In this document: piece by piece, positions 30,534-40,121 of the stretch | Numbering within the stretch: the stretch's first letter is position 1 | Layout of the letters: every line of letters starts with the position of its first letter | Assembly: GCA_025358925.1 (NCBI GenBank) | Contig: JANYHT010000004.1 | Coordinates: 1 to 64,000, forward strand | Length of the DNA stretch: 64,000 nt | Reading direction: 5' to 3' | Origin: Gemmatimonadaceae bacterium | GTDB taxonomy: Bacteria; Gemmatimonadota; Gemmatimonadetes; Gemmatimonadales; Gemmatimonadaceae | Program-made: the position numbers and the translations under genes | The notes under the pieces: generated by a model | What the model saw: the letters and a program-made list of their open reading frames with translations, nothing else | Database searches by the model: none | Told to the model about the DNA's origin: nothing

Positions 30534-30983
30534 TTAAGCGCGCGGAGTTGCAGCGCCCTGATAGCCGGGCGTCTCGCGGTATTTGTCGGGAGCGTTCTCG
30601 TAACGCGATGCACATTTGGCCAACAATGTGGTCGCTTGAAACGTGCCGTTGGAGTCAAGTCGACCTTCGACGACCACATCGACACCATCAGTAAACGTGT
30701 CGGGCGCGATTCCCTTGTAGTGCACCATGTACTCGCGCGAACCGTCGGTCATCTTGAAATCGAGCGAACGGCCGGAGGGATCGCGCACGATGGTGCCACT
30801 GACTACGCGCGCTCCAACTTTTACTCCGGTGTTTACAAAGCGCGGATTTGACGCGACTTTCGCAGACAGCTCAGTGGGCGTGAGATAATACTGTGCCGTC
30901 TCGTTGATCGAGCTGGCCATGAGATAGCTGGCGGTGCCGAGCACCAATGCACCACCAACAAGAAACTTTGTCCGAGCTTTCAT
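30534..30983 (-). CDS. ccmE: Haem chaperone CcmE, CxxxY type
   Basis: CcmE carries haem covalently from CcmC to CcmF. The ATG at 30983 (GGAG five bases upstream) gives 149 residues with an N-terminal anchor helix (FLVGGALVLGTASYLMA) and the OB-fold core (YLTPTELSAK, VHYKGIAPDTFTDGVDVVVE). The usual haem-binding site, LAKHxxxY, is LAKCASRYE here: the His is a Cys but the Tyr four residues later is kept. That CxxxY form is known from archaea and some sulfate reducers as the System I* variant. ccmA, ccmB and ccmC are not in this window. Confidence 0.93.
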   Translation of the reverse strand: MKARTKFLVGGALVLGTASYLMASSINETAQYYLTPTELSAKVASNPRFVNTGVKVGARVVSGTIVRDPSGRSLDFKMTDGSREYMVHYKGIAPDTFTDGVDVVVEGRLDSNGTFQATTLLAKCASRYENAPDKYRETPGYQGAATPRA

Positions 30984-31056
30984 GGGACTCCGTCCTGCGG
31001 TCACGAGTTTCACGCTGCGTGCTTGCTACGAATGATACCCCACGTCGGGCGATTCG

Positions 31057-32547
31057 TCATCCGTGGCTATCGCGCGCCCAGAACAGCGCGGCGCGGACGG
31101 CTCTTCGCCACCCCCCGTGAGCGGCGCGCGCTGCTTCGCCACCTATTGCGGGGACGAACCGCGTGAACTGTCGTGCGGACAGGAACGACGCTGCATCGGG
31201 CCACACCCCGACGGCAATTCCCGCTAATCCGGCCGCGCCGAGCGCGGTGGTCTCAACGATGTCCGGGCGTTCGACCGGAACACCGAGGACGTCGGCTTGG
31301 AATTGCATAAGCCAGTCATTACGGGACGCGCCACCGTCAACACGCAGCACCGTAAAAGCGACGTCGGTGTTGGCACGCATGGCACCTAACACATCACACG
31401 TGGCAAACGCCATCGCTTCGAGCGCTGCGCGCGCAAGGTGAGCGCGAGTGGTTCCGCGCGTCAGTCCGACAATAGTGCCACGCGCGTTGGGCTCCCAGTC
31501 TGGTGCACCGAGTCCGACAAGCGCGGGCACAAAGTAAACGCCGTCGGTACCGGTAAGACTGCGCGCGAGCGCTTCGCTATCTGCCGCGTGGGCGAGCAGG
31601 CCGAGACCATCACGCAGCCACTGGATTGCGGCGCCGGCTATGAAGATGGAGGCTTCGAGCGCGAAGACCGGAAGTCCGGTGGCGTCACACGCGATCGTGG
31701 TGAGGAGGCCGGGGCGTGCGATTGGGCGACGCGTGCCAGAGTTCAGCAAGAGAAACGCGCCCGTGCCGTAGGTGTTCTTACTGCCGCCCGCGAACCAGCC
31801 GCCTTGTCCAAATAGTGCGGCTTGTTGATCGCCCGCGACGCCACGAATCGGCAGCGCGATTCCAAGATGTTCAACGCGTGTGACGCCAAAGTCCCCGCTT
31901 GACGTCCGAACATCGGGCAAGAGTGCACGTGGCACGTTAAAGAGCGTCAGCAGCTCGTCGTTCCATGCTCGCTCATTGATGTCATAGAGCATGGTACGCG
32001 ACGCGTTCGTGTGATCGGTGGCGTGCACGTCGCGTCCCGTCAGATTCCATATCAGCCACGTATCGATCGTGCCGGCAAGGAGCTCCCCGCGCACCACGCG
32101 TTCGGCGATACCGCATTGCGCGAGCAGCCACTCTAATTTCGTTGCGCTGAAGTAGGGATCGATAACCAGTCCAGTGCGGCGCGCAATCATTGCTGCGTAT
32201 GGCGCAAGTGTCGCGCACCGATCCGCTGTGCGCCGATCCTGCCAGACAATGGCGCGATGTACTGCTTGTCCCGTGATGCGATCCCAGAGCACGATGGTTT
32301 CGCGTTGATTGGTGATGCCAATCGCTACGGGTACTGCCTGCTCGCGTCGCCACGCATCGGCTAGCGCCTCGCGCGCTGCATCCAGCGTGCAGAGCAGTAT
32401 TTCGTGCGCGTCGTGCTCGACCCAACTTGGCTGCGGATAAAATTGCGAAATTTCACGATAGCCGCGTCCCACTGCGCGGCCGTCAGCAGTGACCACAAGA
32501 CATGTTGAGCCTGTAGTACCTTGATCAATGGCGAGGATGCACGTCAT
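31057..32547 (-). CDS. glpK: Glycerol kinase
   Basis: A FGGY-family kinase that makes glycerol 3-phosphate from glycerol and ATP. The 496-residue chain begins MTCILAIDQGTTGSTCLVV and contains AIVWQDRRTADRC. Further on are GVAGDQQAALFGQGGWFAGG, KNTYGTGAFLLLNSG and FTVLRVDGGASRNDWLMQFQ, the last matching the FGGY signature region. The ATG at 32547 is chosen over a TTG three codons earlier because it overlaps the mtnA stop (ATGA). No glpF or glpD is nearby. Confidence 0.95.
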   Translation of the reverse strand: MTCILAIDQGTTGSTCLVVTADGRAVGRGYREISQFYPQPSWVEHDAHEILLCTLDAAREALADAWRREQAVPVAIGITNQRETIVLWDRITGQAVHRAIVWQDRRTADRCATLAPYAAMIARRTGLVIDPYFSATKLEWLLAQCGIAERVVRGELLAGTIDTWLIWNLTGRDVHATDHTNASRTMLYDINERAWNDELLTLFNVPRALLPDVRTSSGDFGVTRVEHLGIALPIRGVAGDQQAALFGQGGWFAGGSKNTYGTGAFLLLNSGTRRPIARPGLLTTIACDATGLPVFALEASIFIAGAAIQWLRDGLGLLAHAADSEALARSLTGTDGVYFVPALVGLGAPDWEPNARGTIVGLTRGTTRAHLARAALEAMAFATCDVLGAMRANTDVAFTVLRVDGGASRNDWLMQFQADVLGVPVERPDIVETTALGAAGLAGIAVGVWPDAASFLSARQFTRFVPAIGGEAARAAHGGWRRAVRAALFWARDSHG

Positions 32548-33554
32548 CCTACACAACTCGCGAGAAATGGCGGTTCGACAAACCCGCGATCCGTGAGATA
32601 CCCCGTTACGAGGGTGTGCGGCGTGACATCAAACGCCGGGTTCCACACGCCTACGCCAATTGGTAGTTCGCCGAGTTCGCTATCGTCGCGAAACTCAATG
32701 TTTATTGTCGCACCATCTGCCGTGTGTGCATCGATCGTGCTCCATGGAGCCGTCACATAAAATGGGATCTCGTGTGCGCGCGCAGCCAATGCAATGCTGT
32801 ACGTGCCGATTTTATTCGCGACATCACCATTGGCCGCGATGCGGTCCGCACCGACGAGCACTAAATCAACTGCACCCGATCGTAGCAACGACGCTGCCGC
32901 TCCGTCGGGGAGCACAGTCACAGCAATGCCGACGCGGCGCAGCTCCCACGCGGTGAGACGAGCACCCTGGAGCAGTGGTCGCGTTTCGTTAGCATAGACA
33001 TGCACACGTCGCCCTGCTGTGTGCGCGGCATATATGGGTGCAAGCGCTGTTCCAATACCTGCGGTCGCGAGCGCACCCGCATTGCAATGGGTGAGCACGC
33101 ACACTCCATCTGGGACCAACACAAGTCCGTGCGCGCCAATTGCGTTACACATCGCGATGTCCTGCAACCGGATCGCGTCCGCCTCGGCATGCATCGCGTG
33201 ATGGAGCGTTGCGTCGGTAGCCCGTTCGGCACAGGCGCGCATGCGACCAACCGCCCACGCCAAATTCACCGCCGTTGGACGCGATGCCACCAGCCGCTCC
33301 GCGAATTCTGGCAGTAGCGCTCGCATGTGTGTTCCACTCTCGCCAGCCACTGTGCGCAACGCCACAACGAGCCCGATCGCCGCACCGACCCCGATGGCCG
33401 GTGCCCCACGAACGGCGAGAGTTTTTATCGCGTCAACCACGTCGTCAATCGTGTACAGATCGCGCACGACTTCCGCTGCGGGCAGCAGGCGTTGGTCGAG
33501 AATACGCAAGGCGCGATGATTGGGCGACCAGTCGACGGCAGGGGTGAGGAGCAC
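32544..33554 (-). CDS. mtnA: Methylthioribose-1-phosphate isomerase
   Basis: MtnA interconverts 5-methylthioribose 1-phosphate and methylthioribulose 1-phosphate in methionine salvage. I start it at the GTG at 33554 (MLLTPAVDWSPN), 336 residues, since the longer frame upstream runs into the divergent crotonase gene. Family motifs: TLAVRGAPAIGVGAAIG, VCVLTHCNAGALATAGIGTA with the catalytic Cys, VYANETRPLLQGARLTAWEL and LVLVGADRIAANGDVANKIG, in which the Asp is the general acid. It overlaps glpK by four bases; the two pathways have no obvious link. Confidence 0.94.
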   Translation of the reverse strand: MLLTPAVDWSPNHRALRILDQRLLPAAEVVRDLYTIDDVVDAIKTLAVRGAPAIGVGAAIGLVVALRTVAGESGTHMRALLPEFAERLVASRPTAVNLAWAVGRMRACAERATDATLHHAMHAEADAIRLQDIAMCNAIGAHGLVLVPDGVCVLTHCNAGALATAGIGTALAPIYAAHTAGRRVHVYANETRPLLQGARLTAWELRRVGIAVTVLPDGAAASLLRSGAVDLVLVGADRIAANGDVANKIGTYSIALAARAHEIPFYVTAPWSTIDAHTADGATINIEFRDDSELGELPIGVGVWNPAFDVTPHTLVTGYLTDRGFVEPPFLASCVG

Positions 33555-33648
33555 GGCGCAAACGTAGCGCAACGCTAGATTTCCGCACAGCCCAGCCACG
33601 TTCGGCGCTCGTTGCCCGACCATGTTTCCTCGCCTGCCCGGACTTCGC

Positions 33649-34428
33649 ATGTCCTATCAGTTTCTAACATTTGTTGTCGCTGATCGCATCGCCACCATCA
33701 CAGTGAATCGCCCCGACAAATTGAACGCGCTCAACGATGCAACGATCGCCGAGTTGGGTGTGGCTATCGATGAAGCGATTGCGCGTGACGATGTCGGTGG
33801 CGTGGTCTTGACCGGTGCCGGCCGCGCGTTCGTTGCGGGTGCCGACATCACGGAGTTGGCCGACCAAACGCCACTCGATGCCGTTCGGCGCGCCCGTGCG
33901 GGTCAACTGATCTTTCGACGGTACGAGACCTCGCCGAAGCCCACCATTGCCGTCATTAACGGTTTTGCATTGGGCGGTGGATGTGAGTTGGCGATGGCCT
34001 GCCATGTGCGTATTGCCAGCGAGTTGGCAAAGCTTGGTCAGCCTGAGGTGAAGCTAGGCATTGTGCCTGGATATGGTGGCACGCAGCGACTGCCGCGATT
34101 GATCGGCCGTGGGGCAGCCCTCCGCCTATTGCTCACGGGTGAAATTATCTCGGCGAGTGAGGCGTTTCGACTCGGACTTGTCGACCAAGTGGTCGCCGCT
34201 GATGCGTTGGTTGATACGGCAACGGGTGTGATGCGCGCAATGTTGGCGAACGCGCCGTTGGCGTTGGCGGGTTGCATCGAAGCGGTCAATCGCGGCGCAT
34301 CGCTTGATATCGAAGAAGGGTGTCGTGTTGAGTCCGATCAGTTTGGCACACTGTCCAGTACTGCCGATATGCGCGAAGGGATGCAGGCGTTTTTGGAAAA
34401 ACGCACGCCCTCTTTTGTTGGGCACTAG
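33649..34428 (+). CDS. Enoyl-CoA hydratase/isomerase (crotonase) family protein
   Basis: A 259-residue crotonase fold protein. The oxyanion-hole motif is GFALGGGCELAMACHVRIA and the second catalytic region is LGQPEVKLGIVPGYGGTQRL, which contains both Glu positions expected of an enoyl-CoA hydratase (CEL and PEV). It therefore probably hydrates short 2-enoyl-CoAs in beta-oxidation or butyrate-type metabolism. The ATG at 33649 (MSYQFLTFVVADRI) is chosen over one nine codons earlier. It is divergent from mtnA across 94 bases and three bases before recF. Confidence 0.92.
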   Translation: MSYQFLTFVVADRIATITVNRPDKLNALNDATIAELGVAIDEAIARDDVGGVVLTGAGRAFVAGADITELADQTPLDAVRRARAGQLIFRRYETSPKPTIAVINGFALGGGCELAMACHVRIASELAKLGQPEVKLGIVPGYGGTQRLPRLIGRGAALRLLLTGEIISASEAFRLGLVDQVVAADALVDTATGVMRAMLANAPLALAGCIEAVNRGASLDIEEGCRVESDQFGTLSSTADMREGMQAFLEKRTPSFVGH

Positions 34429-34431
34429 TCG

Positions 34432-35583
34432 TTGCTCACGCGCATCGTTGCGCGCGATTTTCGTAATTTCGAGCAACTCGATCTCGCGGTGCCAATCTCC
34501 GGTCTGGTGATGATTGGCGAGAACGGTCACGGCAAGACCAACTTGCTCGAAGCCGTTGCATATCTCTCACTCTTGCGTTCTTTGCGCGGCGCGCGCGATG
34601 CGGATGTCGTCCGCTTTGGCGCGAATGTGTTTCACGTGCGCGCCGAGTTGCAGGCGCCGTCGGCGTTTGACCGCGTGGGTGTGGGTTATGAACGTTCGTC
34701 GAAACGCAAACGAGCGTCGTTGGACGGTGTGGAGCAACCGCGACTCACATCGGCCCTTGGTGCGGTGCCATCCGTGTGTTTTTCGCCAGCCGACGTGGCG
34801 TTGGTTTCAGGCGGACCGAGTGAGCGACGTCGGTATCTCGATGTCGCGTTGGCGCTTTCGTCGCGCGCGTACCTGCATGCGTTGCAGCAGTACCGTGGAG
34901 CGCTTGCACGTCGCAATGCGGAGTTGCGCATCGCACAGCGTGAAGGCGCGCGCGGTGGCGGTGCGCACGACGCACGTGTGAGTGTGTGGGAGCCAGCTTT
35001 AGCGGAGCATGGCGGTGTTATTGCAGCGCTTCGGCAATCGTTTGTCCGTCGTCAGGCCGAACGCTTCACGGCACTCGCCACGGCAATTGGCGAACGGCAA
35101 ACGGTCACGATGCAGTACGTCCTGGCCCCTGGCGGCGGCGCGTTTGATGCCGCAACGGATGCCGCCGAGTACACGCGCGCTTTCCTCGATGCGTATGCAC
35201 AGCAACGCGCGCAGGAACTCCGTCGCGGTGTGACCTTCGTTGGCCCGCATCGCGACGAACTACAACTGCTGCTCGGCGGGCGTGAGCTTCGAACATTCGG
35301 CTCTGCTGGGCAGCAAAGGAGTGCGGCCATTGCGTTGCGGTTGATCGAGCTGGCAACGTTGCGTGATGCAATTGGCACTACGCCGCTGTTGCTGTTGGAT
35401 GATCCGTTTGCGGAGCTTGATACGGGACGCGCGGCTCGCGTGCTGGGCTTGCTCGAGGCGAGTGGCGTTGGTCAGGTGCTCTTAGCGGTGCCGCGGGTTG
35501 AGGATATTCCGGATGCGTTCACGCGACTCGAATGTCGCACGATGCACGACGGTGTTGTTACATCGCGTGGGGCGGCCGCGTGA
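34432..35583 (+). CDS. recF: DNA replication and repair protein RecF
   Basis: RecF is an SMC-like ATPase that helps load RecA at gapped DNA. The 383-residue protein starts at TTG (34432), MLTRIVARDFRNFEQLDLAV. It has Walker A MIGENGHGKTNLLEAVAYLS, the signature region TFGSAGQQRSAAIALRLIEL and Walker B LLLLDDPFAELDTGRAARVL. Its stop overlaps the next gene (GTGA). Gene order recF-DUF721-gyrB is common, but dnaA and dnaN, which often precede recF, are not here. Confidence 0.95.
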   Translation: MLTRIVARDFRNFEQLDLAVPISGLVMIGENGHGKTNLLEAVAYLSLLRSLRGARDADVVRFGANVFHVRAELQAPSAFDRVGVGYERSSKRKRASLDGVEQPRLTSALGAVPSVCFSPADVALVSGGPSERRRYLDVALALSSRAYLHALQQYRGALARRNAELRIAQREGARGGGAHDARVSVWEPALAEHGGVIAALRQSFVRRQAERFTALATAIGERQTVTMQYVLAPGGGAFDAATDAAEYTRAFLDAYAQQRAQELRRGVTFVGPHRDELQLLLGGRELRTFGSAGQQRSAAIALRLIELATLRDAIGTTPLLLLDDPFAELDTGRAARVLGLLEASGVGQVLLAVPRVEDIPDAFTRLECRTMHDGVVTSRGAAA

Positions 35584-35903
35584 GTTACGGTGCATCGGAT
35601 GGAAAAAAGCGCGCTGTAGCTACTTTGGGTGATGTGTTGGCCACGGTGCTCAAGAATGCGGGACTCACTGATCGCGTGGCGCAGGCGGCGGTGATTCCGG
35701 AATGGCCTCGTCTGGTTGGATTGCAAATTGCGCAGGTGACGGAGCCGGTCATGCTGCAGCAGGACGGAACGTTGGTGGTGATGGTGAAGACGAACGCGTG
35801 GATGAATGAGCTGTCATTGATGGAGCCGGAATTGTTGCGCTCGTTGAATCGCGACACGGCGCGTCTGCCGGTATTGAAGTTGCGTTGGATGCTCCGGCGA
35901 TAG
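35580..35903 (+). CDS. DUF721 (DciA-like) protein
   Basis: From the GTG at 35580, which overlaps the recF stop, the 107-residue protein begins MSYGASDGKKRAVATLGDVL. It continues through a KH-like DUF721 core: WPRLVGLQIAQVTEPVML, TLVVMVKTNAWMNELSLMEP. DUF721 includes DciA, the loader partner of the DnaB helicase in bacteria lacking DnaC. The position between recF and gyrB supports a replication role. The assignment as DciA itself is inference, since the domain is shared by other small nucleic-acid-binding proteins. Confidence 0.85.
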   Translation: MSYGASDGKKRAVATLGDVLATVLKNAGLTDRVAQAAVIPEWPRLVGLQIAQVTEPVMLQQDGTLVVMVKTNAWMNELSLMEPELLRSLNRDTARLPVLKLRWMLRR

Positions 35904-35949
35904 GCCGCGCGCGTTCCCGCAAGGCACTTGGTAAGTAATTGCGATATAA

Positions 35950-38039
<2,090 letters not shown>

Positions 38040-38061
38040 GGCGGTATGGGTGTGATGAAAG

Positions 38062-38093
38062 AACGGGTCCGTCTCGGTGGAGGCGGACCCGTT
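38062..38093 (+). terminator. Hairpin after gyrB
   Basis: AACGGGTCCG and CGGACCCGTT form a perfect ten-base stem around a 12-base loop, 23 bases past the gyrB stop. Only GCGTTAGT follows, not a T-run, so it may end transcription inefficiently or protect the 3' end. Confidence 0.55.
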
Positions 38094-38137
38094 GCGTTAG
38101 TGGTCTGGTTGTTGGTCTGCCCGTGCGCGCGTTACCA

Positions 38138-38320
38138 AACGGCAACGGCGCCGCGAATTACACGAATGACGCGAATTGGACGGTGGTATCTCGGGTGGCG
38201 TGTCAGCAGGCAGAAAGTACTGCGCATTTTTTGTTATAGAAACTGCGCGGCTGGCGTCGCGCGATCCAGCCACATCGCGTTCGGAACACATTCGCGAGAT
38301 TCGCGTCATTCGCGGTCAGC
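38138..38320. repeat. Dispersed repeat with inverted ends, copy 1
   Basis: This noncoding element of about 183 bases has a left end containing CGAATGACGCGAAT (38163-38176), exactly the reverse complement of ATTCGCGTCATTCG at its right end (38299-38312). Its right half carries GCGTCGCGCGATCCAG followed by CGTTCGGAACACATTC, which recur in the copies near 39.85-40.1 kb. The inverted ends and lack of coding capacity resemble a MITE-like nonautonomous element. It fills most of the gap between gyrB and the propeller pseudogene. Confidence 0.75.
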
Positions 38321-38446
38321 TCTTGCTTATACTTTTTTTCTAGCAAATTCCTGCAAGATTTCTAAGCCATCTGCAATTTCATGTGATCTCACTACGCTGA
38401 GAAAAATAGATCCGTCTCGACGAAGGAGGATGCGTTGCGTTGGCGA

Positions 38447-39626
38447 TCAAGCCTGGTATCGAAAAGCCGAACCGCAGCGACCTAAACCGGCGTCGGGTGC
38501 GCGCCGAGCAGCGAGTGCGGTTGGTGGAATACGCAGAATTAGCGTCGCGTTGTCGGTGCTATCGTTGCCCGGAACAATTACAGCGAACCGATCCTCATCT
38601 GCTTGAAGCGGAAAAACCGCTTCCGGCAGTCGAACCATCGCGTCCAGTGTTCCGCTCAACGAATACCTCGCGAACAATCGTTTCGCACCACGTTTGGAGT
38701 ACCATAGGCGACCGTTGCTGCCAATTATCGGACTCGCGACAATTACCGATCATGCTTTCCGCGTCCGCGCGGACGGCGGGATTCGCGACACTCGTCACTG
38801 CCCTGATCGTCATAGCGCGTCGCATCGCACTCGTTAACGGGAACGTCGGCGCAAACAATGGTTACTGCGTTTGCGTTTTTTTGTCCGCGCTATACACAAC
38901 AAGAGTATTATCGAGAGTGAGTATCATCCCCATTTTGCAGACAATGCCGACATTTGGAAATGTTGATTCGACCCCGAGCGACACAATCTTTGCTCCGTCT
39001 ATCGCGTGCACGCTGGTGACACCGCGAAGCACGAAAATGGTTTTCGGAACACTATCCGGATGGCCGACAAGCACACCCACCCAATCGGTGGTCAGCACGG
39101 TTCTGCCCAGCGTTAACCGTTTTGATATTTTCGTCAGACCCACGAGCCTTCCATCGGCGAACTGTCCCACAATTTTAAAAAATGGTTCTGTTGGCCATTT
39201 CGCGAGGGGAGTGCTTTGGACGAAGCGCGGCGAGCGATCAAGGTAGGACAATCGATGTTGCACGCTGTCCCACACGTCCAGTGTGTCACCTTTGCCGGAA
39301 ATGATGCTCGACGCACCCGTAAATTCGCCCGGACCCTGCCCGGCTCTTCCCAAAGTCGCAATCTGCTGTCGTCGATCATCAAACAGGAGAACACTGTGAC
39401 CGAATGGATCGGTCATCGCCGTGCGTCCGCTGCCCAGCAAGAGAATGGAGAGTGCCGCACCCTCAACTTCGACTCCGTCGCTTCCAAGAAAACGAGTTTC
39501 TGCAAGTGCCATGGGAGCATCGATGTTGGGTGTCGAAGCATCTGACGTTCAACGGTCACACGACAACGAGAGGAAGGTGGCAGTAAGAGCAAAAATACTT
39601 CTGCGAAAAAACCAACTCCGATTCAT
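38447..39626 (-). pseudogene. Broken 6-bladed propeller lipoprotein gene
   Basis: The frame opens at 39626 with a lipoprotein signal, MNRSWFFRRSIFALTATFLS then LSCDR, and hits TGA at 39551-39549. It continues in the same frame with propeller-type sequence (LFDDRRQQIATLGRAGQGPG, WDSVQHRLSYLDRSP) to a TAA at 38864-38862. It goes on in the same frame with PLTSAMRRAMTIRAV to about 38757, then shifts frame into SPIIGSNGRLWYSKRG and FARYSLSGTLDAMVRLPEAV, ending at 38447. Two stops and one frameshift make it inactive unless the sequence is wrong. Intact members are secreted surface proteins of unknown role. Confidence 0.8.
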
Positions 39627-39847
39627 TTGCCTCCGCTGTGAAAGCGTGCGCTTCATGTATGCTGCGCCTGGGGCCAAGATCGCTATATCAGAACTGCAAG
39701 AACGCGGATAAAAACAGAAACGAAGGAAACGCACAGATACTACAACATTGTATGTGGGTGTGGTGGTAGCCTCCGCAGAATCCGTTTCTCTTGCCGTTCC
39801 AAATTTTCGGATGAAGATATCAAATGACAAAGTGCTATGCAGACGTA

Positions 39848-39910
39848 TCTCGATCCAGCCGAAGCGCGTTCGGAACACATTCGCGTGATTCGCGGTCGGC
39901 TGTTTGTTGT
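39848..39910. repeat. Dispersed repeat, 3' half copy
   Basis: TCTCGATCCAGCC, then GCGCGTTCGGAACACATTC, then GTGATTCGCGGTC, then TTTGTTGT match the right end of the two full copies, including the tail shared with the copy just after it. The left half is missing, so this is a truncated copy lying head-to-tail with its neighbour. Confidence 0.75.
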
Positions 39911-39930
39911 GATCAAACACGAGCGAGAGC

Positions 39931-40100
39931 AAACGGCCACAGCACCACGAATGACGCGAATTGAGACGGTGCCAGCTTTAGTGGCGTGGCGACGGACAGA
40001 CAATGCTACGCAGTTTTTGTAGTAAGAAAGTTCGCTGTTGGCGTCGCGCGATCCAGTCGAATCTCGTTCGGAACACATTCTCGTGATTCGCGGTCCGCCA
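39931..40100. repeat. Dispersed repeat, copy 2
   Basis: This element of about 170 bases aligns along its length with copy 1: left end CCACGAATGACGCGAATTG, centre GTGGCGTGGCGACGGACAGA, right end GGCGTCGCGCGATCCAG and CGTTCGGAACACATTC. The right inverted end has drifted (TCGTGATTCGCGG). With the half copy before it, it fills the gap between the propeller pseudogene and the peroxidase gene. Confidence 0.78.
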
Positions 40101-40121
40101 TTTGTTGTTGAGGCGACAACC

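Noticed and set aside
38440-39246. 268-residue plus-strand open frame
   Set aside because: It lies opposite the propeller pseudogene, whose strand carries recognisable signal peptide and blade sequence; the plus-strand translation has no domain.
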